The translations under genes and the position numbers were made by a program. A DNA stretch of 64,000 bases from Sphingobacteriia bacterium. Its GTDB lineage: Bacteria; Bacteroidota; Bacteroidia; Bacteroidales; UBA7960. The stretch covers positions 18,943-82,942 of the forward strand of contig JAABRR010000024.1 of NCBI GenBank assembly GCA_011390785.1, written 5' to 3'. Positions 54,343-63,528 of this stretch are shown piece by piece. Every line of letters starts with the position of its first letter. The stretch's first letter is position 1. The notes under the pieces are model-generated. The model saw only the letters and a list, made by a program, of their open reading frames with translations, ran no database searches and was not told where the DNA came from.

Positions 54343-55764
54343 ATGAAAACCAGAATCACTGCAATGATGCTCTTGCTTCTTCCTTTAATTATCGCTGCGC
54401 AAAATTTACGGGTTAGTAGCAATAACAGCTACCTGGAAACCACTGATGGAAAACCTTTTTTATGGATAGGTGACACTGCCTGGGAACTTTTTCATAAGTT
54501 AAACAGAGAAGATGCAACCATGTATCTGAAAAACCGGGCAGAGAAAGGGTTTACGGTGATTCAGGCTGTAATACTTGCCGAAATGGATGGCCTAAGCAAA
54601 CCCAACGCTTACGGTGAAATTCCTTTAATTGAAACGGACCCCACACGCCCAAACGAAAAGTACTTTGAACATGTGGATTTCATTGTAAACGAAGCAGAAA
54701 AACTTGGACTCATGGTAGGTATGCTTCCCTCCTGGGGCGATAAAGTAACCCCTTCTGCTGGTGGAGGTCCGGTAATTTTCAATGAACGAAATGCCGAAAT
54801 ATTCGGAGAATTCCTCGGAAAACGCTACAAAAACAAACCCATTGTATGGATACTGGGTGGCGATCGCAATGTGGCCAATGAACAGGAAAAACTGGTTTGG
54901 CGATCAATGGCCAAAGGCATAAAAAAAGGCGATAAAGGCAATCATTTGATGACTTATCACCCTAGAGGCGCCCATTCATCTCATGAAAAACTACACAATG
55001 AAGAGTGGCTCGATTTCAATGTATTTCAAAGTGGCCATTCCAAAAAATACGGGGATGTGTATCGTTTTTGCGAAATATTGCTTGAAGTAAAACCCCGAAA
55101 GCCTTTTCTTGAAGCTGAGCCAGCCTATGAAGATATTCCTGTGGAATTCTGGAAATACCTGGACTGGAATAATCCGGTTCGGGTTCCCAAAGATGTATTG
55201 AATAATGATCTTACCATTGCCAAAAAAGAACATTTTGAACAGGGCTTTTTCAATGATCACGATGTGCGGGTGCATGCATACTGGAATTTTCTGGCCGGGG
55301 CGTGCGGATACACATACGGAAATAATGCCGTATGGCAAATGTTTGAAAAAGGCTGCGATATGGCCATTCCTTGTTTAACCGACTGGCGGGAGGCGCTCGA
55401 TCGTCCGGGAGCAGAATCGATGCGATACGTTCGTAAAATTTTTGAGCAACGCCCCTTTCATCTTTTGATACCCAACCAATCTGTTATTCTTGGAAACAAT
55501 CCGAATGACAGTCTTCATGTGCGTGCGGCTGTGGCTTCCGATAAATCATTTATGCTGGTATATGCCAGTGTGGGGCAGCAATTGAATATAAGCCTGTCAG
55601 AAATGATAAACGGTGTGGTTGCCTGGTGGTACAACCCTCGCAACGGTAAAACTAAAGAAATAGGGGAAATAAAAAACGAGAACAGTTATCATTTTATTCC
55701 ACCAACTTCTGGAAGTGGCAATGATTGGCTGCTGGTACTCGATAATCCAGATTCAAAACTATAA
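54343..55764 (+). CDS. Glycoside hydrolase of the GH140/DUF4038 family
   Basis: A 473-residue secreted enzyme. A signal peptide (MKTRITAMMLLLLPLIIAA, before QNLR) precedes a DUF4038 TIM barrel with SYLETTDGKPFLWIGDTAWELFHKL, ILAEMDGLSKPNAYG, GMLPSWGDK, and KPIVWILGGDRN, followed by FLEAEPAYED (acidic catalytic residues), and a C-terminal collagen-binding-like domain (about 385-470, DWLLVLD at the end). Characterised members release apiose from rhamnogalacturonan II side chains; other specificities exist. It follows the LacI gene by 18 bases and is followed by the permease gene after 39, so LacI-GH140-permease may be one transcript. Confidence 0.88.
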   Translation: MKTRITAMMLLLLPLIIAAQNLRVSSNNSYLETTDGKPFLWIGDTAWELFHKLNREDATMYLKNRAEKGFTVIQAVILAEMDGLSKPNAYGEIPLIETDPTRPNEKYFEHVDFIVNEAEKLGLMVGMLPSWGDKVTPSAGGGPVIFNERNAEIFGEFLGKRYKNKPIVWILGGDRNVANEQEKLVWRSMAKGIKKGDKGNHLMTYHPRGAHSSHEKLHNEEWLDFNVFQSGHSKKYGDVYRFCEILLEVKPRKPFLEAEPAYEDIPVEFWKYLDWNNPVRVPKDVLNNDLTIAKKEHFEQGFFNDHDVRVHAYWNFLAGACGYTYGNNAVWQMFEKGCDMAIPCLTDWREALDRPGAESMRYVRKIFEQRPFHLLIPNQSVILGNNPNDSLHVRAAVASDKSFMLVYASVGQQLNISLSEMINGVVAWWYNPRNGKTKEIGEIKNENSYHFIPPTSGSGNDWLLVLDNPDSKL

Positions 55765-55803
55765 TCCTTAAATTAATAAGTAATCCTAACTAAACAAACT
55801 GCT

Positions 55804-56805
55804 ATGATCGTAATCCAATCTTACACAACTGCTATTTTGCTGGTTTTTATAACCATGTTATGCTGGGGTTCATGGGCTAATACTCAAAAGTTGGCAACAA
55901 AAAAATGGCCTTTTCAGCTCTTCTACTGGGATTATTCTATCGGGGTACTTTTGTTATCTCTTCTTCTGGCCTTTACAGCAGGCAGCAACGGAACCGAAGG
56001 ACGAAGTTTCCTGGCTGATCTGGCGCAGGCTGATACAGTATCGCTGGGATCCGCTTTCCTGGGAGGTGTAGTCTTTAATATTGCCAACATCCTGCTTGTA
56101 GCGGCCATTTCCATTGCAGGTATGGCGGTAGCTTTTCCCATTGGTATCGGTTTGGCGCTGGTATTGGGTGTAGTGGTCAATTATGTAGCAACTCCCCTTG
56201 GAAACCCGGTTTTACTCTTTGCTGGGGTTGGGCTTGTTACCGCAGCCATTGTTATCAATGCATTGGCCTATCGCAAAATACCTACGTCCACTGCATCAAC
56301 CACATCCAAAGGGATCATTATCTCCCTTCTTGCTGGCTTCCTGATGGCGTTTTTCTATCGTTTTGTGGCTGCATCCATGGCAACCGATTTTGTAACACCT
56401 GAAGTTGGCAAACTTACTCCCTATAGCGCGTCGGTGATCTTTGCCCTGGGATTATTGATCTCCAATTTTCTCTGGAATACTATTTTTATGTACAAGCCTC
56501 TGGCAGGTGAAAAAGTAACTTATGCCGATTATTTCAAAAAAGGTGACACCAGGCTTCACCTGATCGGTATCCTTGGTGGTGCGATCTGGAGTCTTGGAAT
56601 GACTTTCAACATCATAGCTGCCGAACAGGCCGGATTTGCTATTTCTTATGGTTTGGGCCAGGGAGCCACCCTTGTTGCTGCATTCTGGGGTGTATTTATC
56701 TGGAAAGAATTCAAGGGAGCCAAAGGAGTCAACGGACTACTTTCAGCTATGTTCCTGTTTTTCATTGTAGGTCTGGCATTGATAATTGTTTCGAGAATCT
56801 ATTAA
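55804..56805 (+). CDS. Ureide-permease/RbsU-like sugar or nucleoside transporter
   Basis: A 333-residue inner-membrane protein with ten helices in two fivefold halves, drug/metabolite transporter superfamily. The start with MLCWGSWANTQKL and the segment AVAFPIGIGLALVLGVVVNYV resemble the ureide-permease-like/GRP sugar-uptake group. Because a ribokinase gene follows 110 bases later and a nucleoside hydrolase gene lies further on, ribose or a nucleoside is the likely cargo; comparable permease-kinase-hydrolase sets serve ribose use in Bacteroides. No recognisable ATP-binding part. Confidence 0.8.
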   Translation: MIVIQSYTTAILLVFITMLCWGSWANTQKLATKKWPFQLFYWDYSIGVLLLSLLLAFTAGSNGTEGRSFLADLAQADTVSLGSAFLGGVVFNIANILLVAAISIAGMAVAFPIGIGLALVLGVVVNYVATPLGNPVLLFAGVGLVTAAIVINALAYRKIPTSTASTTSKGIIISLLAGFLMAFFYRFVAASMATDFVTPEVGKLTPYSASVIFALGLLISNFLWNTIFMYKPLAGEKVTYADYFKKGDTRLHLIGILGGAIWSLGMTFNIIAAEQAGFAISYGLGQGATLVAAFWGVFIWKEFKGAKGVNGLLSAMFLFFIVGLALIIVSRIY

Positions 56806-56806
56806 A

Positions 56807-56899
56807 GTGGAAGGTGGAAGGAAAGGAATTTCTATCATCCAAAGAACATGGAACCGTCCGGGAAAAAAAGTGGACTCAATCCGAAAATCTTAAAATCTT
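56807..56899 (+). repeat. Short tandem repeats between permease and ribokinase genes
   Basis: Right after the permease stop codon GTGGAAG is repeated twice exactly (56807-56820) and a third time degenerately. Close to the ribokinase ATG the octamer AAAATCTT is repeated twice (56884-56899). The heptad pattern resembles those at 60306 and 62623. Confidence 0.5.
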
Positions 56900-56914
56900 A
56901 AATCCGAAATAACA

Positions 56915-57829
56915 ATGAAGAACAAAATAGTAGTCGTAGGTAGCTCCAACACCGATATGGTATTAAAAGTGTCACGAATCCCGGCACCCGGCGAAACCAT
57001 TCTTGGAACTGATTTTTTTGTGATTCCTGGCGGAAAAGGGGCCAATCAGGCAGTGGCCGCTGCCCGAACCGGAGCCGAAGTAACCTTTGTTGCCTGTGTT
57101 GCTGATGATGCATTTGGATTGCAATCTATTGAGAACTACCGAAAAGATGGCATCAACACAAATTATATCAAGGTGCAATCCGGAACCCATTCAGGGGTGG
57201 CGCTGATCAATGTTTCGGATGACGGAGAGAATAGCATTTCTGTCGCTTCCGGTGCAAACAGTCATTTGCTGGCCAATGATGTGGCAGAGTATTCAGAAGC
57301 TTTAATTGGTGCCAAAATTGTTCTTGCACAGCTTGAGACTCCCTTAGAAACCATTGAATCTGTTGCAGATCTGGCCCAAACCATGGGAATTCCCTTTATC
57401 CTGAATCCTGCTCCTGCGGCTATACTCAATGAAGGTTTGCTCAGAAAGATATCTATCATTACTCCCAACGAAACGGAAGCTGCCCTGCTTACTGGCAGAA
57501 TGGAGGTAAAGGATGAAGAGATACCTTTAATGGCAGAGGAGCTTCTAACGAAAGGGGTTAAAACAGTAATTATTACCTTAGGCAGCAAGGGAGTTTACTT
57601 GTGTAGTGACAAAGCAAGGGAAATAATTCCCGGATATAAAGTAAAAGCTGTTGATACCACAGCCGCAGGTGATGTTTTTAACGGGGCCCTTGCGTCGGCA
57701 CTGGCAGCAGAAAAACCTATAAGGAAAGCAATTGATTTTGCGCAACGTGCAGCGGCCATTTCTGTAACACGGATGGGCGCCCAACCTTCTGCTCCTAAAA
57801 CAGAAGAAATTGAAACGTTTGGATTTTGA
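56915..57829 (+). CDS. rbsK: Ribokinase
   Basis: Ribokinase phosphorylates D-ribose at O5. The 304-residue PfkB-family protein has VVVGSSNTDMVLKVSRIPAPGETI, the PfkB signature 1 in GGKGANQAVAAARTGA (about residues 39-54), and signature 2 DTTAAGDVFNGALASAL (about 247-263) with the catalytic aspartate in A-A-G-D. NPAPA and PNETEAALLTG match ribokinase closely. It follows the sugar-permease gene and precedes glycosidase and nucleoside hydrolase genes, consistent with ribose catabolism. Confidence 0.93.
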   Translation: MKNKIVVVGSSNTDMVLKVSRIPAPGETILGTDFFVIPGGKGANQAVAAARTGAEVTFVACVADDAFGLQSIENYRKDGINTNYIKVQSGTHSGVALINVSDDGENSISVASGANSHLLANDVAEYSEALIGAKIVLAQLETPLETIESVADLAQTMGIPFILNPAPAAILNEGLLRKISIITPNETEAALLTGRMEVKDEEIPLMAEELLTKGVKTVIITLGSKGVYLCSDKAREIIPGYKVKAVDTTAAGDVFNGALASALAAEKPIRKAIDFAQRAAAISVTRMGAQPSAPKTEEIETFGF

Positions 57830-57992
57830 AAAATTTTCTGGTTAGAAATACTCTTAAATTAAAAGATATGTAAATTGATTCTGATAATTCATTCAGTAAA
57901 ACTAAAAAAATGCAACAGGTTTTGTATAAAACAAAAACGGTCTCTACTCAAATGTTATATCATTGTTTATTTTTATGCAGAACGATAAAGGC

Positions 57993-58017
57993 CTCCAGGG
58001 TTTTAAAAACCCTGGAG
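57993..58017. repeat. Near-perfect 25-bp palindrome upstream of GH5
   Basis: CTCCAGGGTTTT (57993-58004) and AAAACCCTGGAG (58006-58017) are exact complements around a single base. It is too long for an ordinary operator and lacks a T run, so it resembles a repetitive extragenic palindrome. The rest of the 248-base gap shows nothing. Confidence 0.6.
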
Positions 58018-58077
58018 ATATATACACCGGCACCAAATAATTAAAGAAAAATAATAATCACTCAAATTTCTTAATAT

Positions 58078-59091
58078 ATGAATCTTAATAACCTTCTAAA
58101 GACTACTTTCCTATCTGGTTTTATAATCTTTGCTTCTATTATGCAATCCTTTGCTCAATCGCCTGTCGAAATGCATGGCCGTCTTAAGGTTTCGGGTAAC
58201 CAAATTGTGGGCGAACATGGCAACCCGTTACAACTCATGGGGATGAGCCATTTCTGGTCGGTTTGGGGTGCCGAAAAATATTATAATGCTGATGTGATAA
58301 ACTGGTTGGTGAACGATTGGAAGATTGATCTGATACGGGCATCGATGGCGGTTGAAATTAACGGCGATGGTAATTCCAACAAAGGTTGGATGAACGCAAA
58401 GGATCACCAGACTGCTTTGGTAGAAACCATTATTCATGCAGCTATCGATAACGGAATATATGTATTGATTGACTGGCATACCCACAAAACCCATACTGAA
58501 GAAGCACAGGAGTTTTTTGGGTACCTCGCCGCAAAATACGGTCAGTATCCCAACCTTATTTGGGAAACATTTAACGAACCGGTAGATCAGAGCTGGGAGG
58601 AAATAGCAGAATATACAAAAGCCGTTACCTCGGCAATTCGTCCCCACAGCGAAAACCTGATCATTGCCGGCACCCGTCGGTGGAGTCAGTTGGTAAACGA
58701 GGCTGCCGACAATCCACTGCCTGACAAAAACACCGCATATTCACTGCACTTCTATGCCGGCACCCATGGGCAGGAATTACGCGATATTGGCGATTATGCC
58801 TTGTCGAAAGGTGTTGCTCTTTTCATTACCGAGTGGGGAACATCACACGCCGATGGCGGACGAGATATGCTTGTGCACAAAGAGAAGGCCGAAGAGTGGA
58901 TTGCCTGGGCACTTGAACGAAACATCAGCATGGCCAACTGGTCAATCACCGACAAAATGGAAGCATCGGCAGCACTGCAACCCGATGCACCAGTTACCGG
59001 TGGCTGGGACCCGGAAAAACATTTGTCTGAGTCGGGAAGGTTTGTAAGGGAACAAATTATCAGTATTAACACTAAAAAATACAACTGGTAA
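58078..59091 (+). CDS. Glycoside hydrolase family 5 (cellulase-like)
   Basis: A 337-residue secreted endo-glucanase-type enzyme. A signal peptide (about 1-26, SIMQSFAQ) is followed by one GH5 TIM barrel: GRLKVSGNQIVGEHGNPLQLMGMSHFWS, LIRASMAVE, VLIDWHTH, then the acid/base Glu in IWETFNEP (about residue 166) and the nucleophile Glu in FITEWGTS (about 259), and NWSITDK. Both catalytic glutamates are intact and the order fits subfamily GH5_2 endo-beta-1,4-glucanases. No carbohydrate-binding module. It may act on beta-glucan or xyloglucan-like chains; the substrate is not certain. Confidence 0.92.
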   Translation: MNLNNLLKTTFLSGFIIFASIMQSFAQSPVEMHGRLKVSGNQIVGEHGNPLQLMGMSHFWSVWGAEKYYNADVINWLVNDWKIDLIRASMAVEINGDGNSNKGWMNAKDHQTALVETIIHAAIDNGIYVLIDWHTHKTHTEEAQEFFGYLAAKYGQYPNLIWETFNEPVDQSWEEIAEYTKAVTSAIRPHSENLIIAGTRRWSQLVNEAADNPLPDKNTAYSLHFYAGTHGQELRDIGDYALSKGVALFITEWGTSHADGGRDMLVHKEKAEEWIAWALERNISMANWSITDKMEASAALQPDAPVTGGWDPEKHLSESGRFVREQIISINTKKYNW

Positions 59092-59160
59092 AGATGTTAA
59101 CCATTTGTGGTGTCGGGGCTACTTTCGAAGGGTTGGTGCAGGTCACACTGTGATAATTGG

Positions 59161-59225
59161 GTAATAAAAGAAAGAACGTAATGAAATACCAAAAAATGTT
59201 TATTAAAAGCAGTCACGGGGCGACT
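59161..59225 (+). repeat. Dispersed repeat, copy 1 (GTCACGGGGCGACT end)
   Basis: About 65 bases align without gaps to 62701-62765; they share ACCAAAAAATG, AAAAGC and GTCACGGGGCGACT at the same spacing. Both copies lie in gaps after glycosidase genes. Confidence 0.6.
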
Positions 59226-59280
59226 GAAAACACCTAAACATCAAAATTAAAAGCACATTTCAAATTCAAAAGTTAGCTAT

Positions 59281-60300
59281 ATGAGTTCTGTTAAAACGGC
59301 AATAAAGTTACTCATCCTTGTTCTTCTTCCATTTTTACTCTCCGGTTGCGAAAAGAAAGATTCGCCTGTAAAAATCATCTTAGACACCGATTTCGGCGGC
59401 GATGCCGACGATCTGGGAGCCATTGCTATGCTGCATAATTTCCAAAATAAGGGCGAGTGCGAACTACTTGCCATTATGCTTTGGAATACCGAAGAATATA
59501 CCGTTCCGGCTGCCGATGCAATTAACAGATATTATGGCAATCCCAATACCCCCATTGGAATACAGGCCTATCAGGCCCATTCCATCGACTGGCAACATGC
59601 CCGCCCCATAGCAGAATCATTTACTAATGAGCTTACCATCAACGATGTGCCCCTTGCAGTAGATCTTTATCGCAAAACCCTGGCCTCCCAGCCCGATCAG
59701 AGTGTAGTGATTATCACTACAGGCCCATTGGCTAACATCAAAAATCTTATTCAATCCGGCCCCGATCAATATTCACCACTCACCGGAAAAGAGCTTATAG
59801 AGAAAAAGGTAAAGGAATTTTCTATCATGGGAGGAAAATTCCCGTCCGGAGAAAATGAATGGAATTTTAATGGCGATATGCCTGGAGTGACAAAATTTGT
59901 GCTTGAAAATCTGACTGTACCCATTGTTTTTTCAGGGTATGAAATTGGCGTACGAATCATGACCGGCCCGCGCCTTGTGGAAGCAGGAGAAACCTCACCC
60001 TTATATGTGGGTTATAAATACTTCAGTGCTCACGCCCCCTGGATGAACCAATTCTACAAGGAAGGAAAAATCACATCCAATGCAACGTATGACCAAACAT
60101 CAGTGCTCTATGCAGTAAGAGGTGGAATAGGAGAATACTGGGATTTGACAGAAAACGGAATTTGTGTTGCCGATAGCACCGGGGGAAATACCTGGAAGGA
60201 AATAAATGATCGACCCACGAACCATTCTTACCTGGTTTTAAAGAAAGAACCAGAAGAGATGGCTGAGATCATTTACTCCTTTATGTTGGGGGAGTTTTAG
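59281..60300 (+). CDS. Inosine-uridine-preferring nucleoside hydrolase-like lipoprotein
   Basis: A 339-residue protein with a lipoprotein signal (KLLILVLLPFLLSGC, Cys23) and a nucleoside hydrolase domain. The calcium and ribose-binding motif is ILDTDFGGDADDLGAIAML (D-T-D-x-G-x-D-x-D-D, about residues 37-49). Further: ITTGPLANIKNLI, KEFSIMGGKFPSG, EWNFNGDMPGVTKFV and a late Asp-type region. These enzymes split N-glycosidic bonds to give free ribose. Lipid anchoring places it outside the cytoplasm, which fits scavenging of external nucleosides for the permease and ribokinase. Confidence 0.9.
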   Translation: MSSVKTAIKLLILVLLPFLLSGCEKKDSPVKIILDTDFGGDADDLGAIAMLHNFQNKGECELLAIMLWNTEEYTVPAADAINRYYGNPNTPIGIQAYQAHSIDWQHARPIAESFTNELTINDVPLAVDLYRKTLASQPDQSVVIITTGPLANIKNLIQSGPDQYSPLTGKELIEKKVKEFSIMGGKFPSGENEWNFNGDMPGVTKFVLENLTVPIVFSGYEIGVRIMTGPRLVEAGETSPLYVGYKYFSAHAPWMNQFYKEGKITSNATYDQTSVLYAVRGGIGEYWDLTENGICVADSTGGNTWKEINDRPTNHSYLVLKKEPEEMAEIIYSFMLGEF

Positions 60301-60305
60301 ATATT

Positions 60306-60326
60306 AGTCGGCAGTCGAAAGTCGAT
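60306..60326 (+). repeat. Heptad tandem repeat AGTCGNN after the nucleoside hydrolase gene
   Basis: AGTCGGC, AGTCGAA and AGTCGAT follow one another (three 7-bp units) 6 bases after the stop codon. The same unit recurs at 62623-62643. Confidence 0.6.
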
Positions 60327-60403
60327 ACCAAACCGCCAAACCCTGAACACTAGAAGCCAAACGCATCAACCATTAAACCCTTCAGCTTTTACACTTTTAA
60401 CCA

Positions 60404-62623
60404 ATGAACCCAATCATTTGCAAAACCTACACTACAGCACTTTCACTCCTGGCATCGGCAATTTTACTCATCACCGGTTGCAACACAGATGAAACAAAGC
60501 CTGCCGACCTGGTAAACATGTTTATCGGCACCCTGGAGCGTGGTAATACAGTACCCGCAGCTACAGCCCCATTTGGCATGATCAGCTTTGGCCCCGATAA
60601 TGTATTTACAGAAGTGGTGGACGAATACACATCCCGCGCCGGATACAATTATGCCAAAGATTCCATAAGGGCATTTTCCATGACTCATGTAAGCGGATGG
60701 GGCTGTCATGGCGCACTCGATATTCCGGTGATGCCTACCACCAAATCGCCCGAAGCAAGTCCGGTTTACAACCAAAGGGCCTATGCGTCCGCCTTCTCAC
60801 ATGAGCGCGAATCGGCCCAACCCGGCTATTACCAGGTTTTCCTGGATGATTACCAAACCAATGTACAGATCACAGCAACTGAAAGATCGGCGATCATGCT
60901 CGTTGACTTCCCCAAAGATCAGCCGGCAAACCTCATCATCTCCCCTACCCTGGCGGCCAACGGAATTACCGGGGCAGAGCTCACCGTTGACACTTCAAAC
61001 AATATGGTTACAGGTTGGGCTACATCAGGTGGATTTTGTTGGCGTGACCCCAGCGAACATGATTACACCGTTTACTTTGCTGCCAGGTTCAACATGCCCG
61101 TTAAGGAAACCGGGTTCTGGAACGACCAGACCATTCTAACTGATCGGACAACACTCAATGGCGATTCCATTGCTGCCTGGGTTGGTTTTGGGAATAACCT
61201 TGCTGAGCCCCTTGAAATGCGTATTGCCATTTCATTTGTAAGTATCGGCAATGCCATCGAAAACGTGGAAACCGAATTGACCAACCAAACATTTGCAACG
61301 GTTCGCGAACAAACTTCCCAAAAATGGAACGATCTGCTCTCAAAAGTAGAATTAAACTCACCCGATAACGACCTGAAAGTGATCGGTTACACTGCCCTTT
61401 ACCGCAACCTGCTGCATCCCAATATCTTCAATGATGTAAATGGCCAGTACCGTGGTTTCAACGACTCGGTTTATACCCTGCCCGCAGGCCACAACAAATT
61501 TGTCAACTTCTCCACCTGGGATACTTACCGCACATCGGCCTACATTCAGGGACTATTGGCACCCGACAGGGCCGCTGACATGATTGAATCGCTCTATCTG
61601 GATGCCAACCAGGGCAACCCCGCCGGGCTCACCATCTGGGGCTACTTCAACAATGAAACCTGGGTAATGAACGGCCACGGATCGGTGTCACTCATTGCCA
61701 ACATGTATGCCATGGGAGCCCGAAACATCGATCTTCCCAAAATCAAAAATGAGATGATACGAACGGCAGACACAAAATACCGCAATGGCAATGAGTACAT
61801 TAAATACGGTTTTGTCCCCGAAAGACCCGCACCTCATAACTATTCCGTTTCTCAAACACTGGAATACTCCATAGGCGATTTTGGGTTGGCACAGATATGC
61901 CTCGCCGATAATGACATGGAAAATTACGAACGCTACCTTGCCCGTTCGCAAAGTGTGTTTAATCTGCTCAATCCGCAAACAGGCTATCTGCAAAGAAAAG
62001 ACACACTGGGGAATTGGGTGCTTCCCTTCGATAAAGCTGAAGAAAACGGTTTCAACGAAGGAAATTCGGCCCAATACACCTGGAATATTCCCCACAATAT
62101 GCCTGAATTGGTAAATAGAATTGGTGGTCCGGAAAAAACCAGTGAAAGACTCGATGAATTTACTTCTCAAATATTACAGGATGGCTGGAACGTAAACAAG
62201 CCCCATTACTGGCCCGGTAACGAACCTGGATTTGTAGTTCCGTTTGTTTACACCTATGCCGGTGCCCCGGAAAAAACACAGGCACTGATCCGCAAGGTGG
62301 TTTCCGATATCTTCCGCAATGCGCCTGATGGCATGCCCGGCGACGACGATCTGGGTGCCACATCCGGCATGAGCCTGTTCTTTACGCTGGGCATGTATCC
62401 ATTGAAACCCGGCATTCCGGAGTTTTGTCTTACCGGTTCCCTTTACGAGAGTATAAACATCAGGTTGGATAATGGCTCAGAAATCCATATCTCAACCACG
62501 GGAGATCCCTGGTCAACAATAAAAACAATTAAGGTGGATGGTGAAATACAGGAAGAGCCATTCTTAAATATTGCCCATATCATAGAAAAACCGGGAAAGA
62601 TCAGGATAGAATATGAATATTGA
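60404..62623 (+). CDS. Glycoside hydrolase family 92 (alpha-mannosidase, lipoprotein)
   Basis: A 739-residue calcium-dependent exo-alpha-mannosidase-type enzyme with a lipoprotein signal (ALSLLASAILLITGC, Cys26). The N-terminal beta domain starts with VNMFIGTLERGNTVPAATAPFGMISFGPDN, a GH92 signature; the catalytic (alpha/alpha) barrel (about 330-739) holds STWDTYRTSAYIQGLLAPDRAADM, GYFNNETWVMNGHGSVSLIANMYAMGA, WPGNEPGFVVPFVYTYAGAP and DDDLGATSGMSLFFTLGMYPLKPG. The region near GNEP and the later DDDLG replaces the common GNDDxG. Subtype of mannosyl linkage cannot be told. The codons are visibly G/C-rich at third positions compared with the left of the window. Confidence 0.93.
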   Translation: MNPIICKTYTTALSLLASAILLITGCNTDETKPADLVNMFIGTLERGNTVPAATAPFGMISFGPDNVFTEVVDEYTSRAGYNYAKDSIRAFSMTHVSGWGCHGALDIPVMPTTKSPEASPVYNQRAYASAFSHERESAQPGYYQVFLDDYQTNVQITATERSAIMLVDFPKDQPANLIISPTLAANGITGAELTVDTSNNMVTGWATSGGFCWRDPSEHDYTVYFAARFNMPVKETGFWNDQTILTDRTTLNGDSIAAWVGFGNNLAEPLEMRIAISFVSIGNAIENVETELTNQTFATVREQTSQKWNDLLSKVELNSPDNDLKVIGYTALYRNLLHPNIFNDVNGQYRGFNDSVYTLPAGHNKFVNFSTWDTYRTSAYIQGLLAPDRAADMIESLYLDANQGNPAGLTIWGYFNNETWVMNGHGSVSLIANMYAMGARNIDLPKIKNEMIRTADTKYRNGNEYIKYGFVPERPAPHNYSVSQTLEYSIGDFGLAQICLADNDMENYERYLARSQSVFNLLNPQTGYLQRKDTLGNWVLPFDKAEENGFNEGNSAQYTWNIPHNMPELVNRIGGPEKTSERLDEFTSQILQDGWNVNKPHYWPGNEPGFVVPFVYTYAGAPEKTQALIRKVVSDIFRNAPDGMPGDDDLGATSGMSLFFTLGMYPLKPGIPEFCLTGSLYESINIRLDNGSEIHISTTGDPWSTIKTIKVDGEIQEEPFLNIAHIIEKPGKIRIEYEY

Positions 62624-62643
62624 GTCGAAAGTCGAAAGTCAAA
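62623..62643 (+). repeat. Heptad tandem repeat AGTCGAA after the GH92 gene
   Basis: AGTCGAA twice and AGTCAAA once; the first base is the last of the GH92 stop codon TGA. Same family as the repeat at 60306-60326. Confidence 0.6.
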
Positions 62644-62649
62644 AGGTCT

Positions 62650-62765
62650 GCTTGTCACCCCGTGACTTTCGGATAGGTGCTTGTCACCCCGTGACTTTTA
62701 GATAATAAGAATTGTAAGTTATGATAAACCAAAAAATGATAAAGAAAAGCGGTCACGGGGCGACT
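62650..62765. repeat. Cluster of GTCACCCCGTGAC palindromic repeats
   Basis: GCTTGTCACCCCGTGACTTT occurs twice (62650-62669 and 62679-62698, period 29); each contains the palindrome GTCAC-CCC-GTGAC. A related inverted form, GGTCACGGGGCGACTT, follows at 62751-62766, and further GGGGTCAC/GTGGCCCC arms at 62797-62817. The segment 62701-62765 is the second copy of the repeat at 59161-59225. The remaining gap up to 62856 holds nothing else. Confidence 0.65.
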
Positions 62766-62856
62766 TGAGCTCCTAAAGAATGGGCATTTCCAGTGGCGGG
62801 GTCACTAAGAGTGGCCCCGTCACTAACGAAAAATTAAACAAATCAGCAAAAAAACA

Positions 62857-63528
62857 ATGAAAACCGAACAACGCCACATCTTCCAATTCCTCAATAAAAA
62901 AGATGCGCTGCAAAAGGCCGACATCATCATCGGTTTTGGCCATTTTGATATGAACATACCCAAAAGGTGCTGTGAGCTTTATCTTGATGGAATGGGTAGT
63001 AAGATCATTTTTACAGGGGGTGTAGGTGCAGGGAGTGCCGATTTCAAAAATGCGGAAGCCATTGAATTTTTTCAATATGCAAGGAGGTTTTTCCCGCAGA
63101 TCCCGCAGGAAGATATTCTCATTGAAGACCAATCGACCAACACCGGAGAAAACATTCGGTTTAGTATAAAGACATTAAAGGAAAAGCTTCCTGAATTTAA
63201 TTTTGAAACCGGTATCAGCTCAGCCATCCTGGTCGCTACTCCCGCCCGACAATACAGGGTTTATCTTACTGTTTTGCAATATCTCCCACAAATCAAACTG
63301 GTCAATCTGCCCCCCGACCTATCCTACAATGATAATATGTTGATCTATAATGAAAAAGGGGAAGATTTCACCCGGCAACTAACAGGAGAGATTTACCGAC
63401 TGTTGGAATATCCTGCCAAAGGGCTTTGCGAAAAAGTAGAAATTCCTGAACATTTAATAGAAGCATACCATAAAGTCAGGGCGGGGATTGAAGTCCCACC
63501 ACGAACCAATAACCCTGAAGGGGTTTAA
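62857..63528 (+). CDS. DUF218/YdcF-like protein
   Basis: A 223-residue cytoplasmic protein of the YdcF/ElyC-type DUF218 family. It has the nucleotide-binding-like start DIIIGFGHFDMNIPKRCCELYLDG, KIIFTGGVGAG, the conserved IPQEDILIEDQSTNTGENIRFS (about residues 83-104) and a C-terminal ATPARQYRVYLTVLQYLP. It lacks the membrane helix of ElyC. Function unknown; some members bind SAM. The last codons (PEGV-stop) come from an intergenic palindromic repeat. No sign of sugar-binding features though it sits in the carbohydrate region. Confidence 0.85.
   Translation: MKTEQRHIFQFLNKKDALQKADIIIGFGHFDMNIPKRCCELYLDGMGSKIIFTGGVGAGSADFKNAEAIEFFQYARRFFPQIPQEDILIEDQSTNTGENIRFSIKTLKEKLPEFNFETGISSAILVATPARQYRVYLTVLQYLPQIKLVNLPPDLSYNDNMLIYNEKGEDFTRQLTGEIYRLLEYPAKGLCEKVEIPEHLIEAYHKVRAGIEVPPRTNNPEGV

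Noticed and set aside
59143..59153. TCACA-C-TGTGA palindrome considered as a CRP-type site
   Set aside because: The half-sites face the wrong way for CRP and spacing is far too short.
62650..62698. Two 20-bp direct repeats considered as a CRISPR start
   Set aside because: Only two units, 9-base spacer, palindromic inside, no cas genes; better explained as REP-type repeats.
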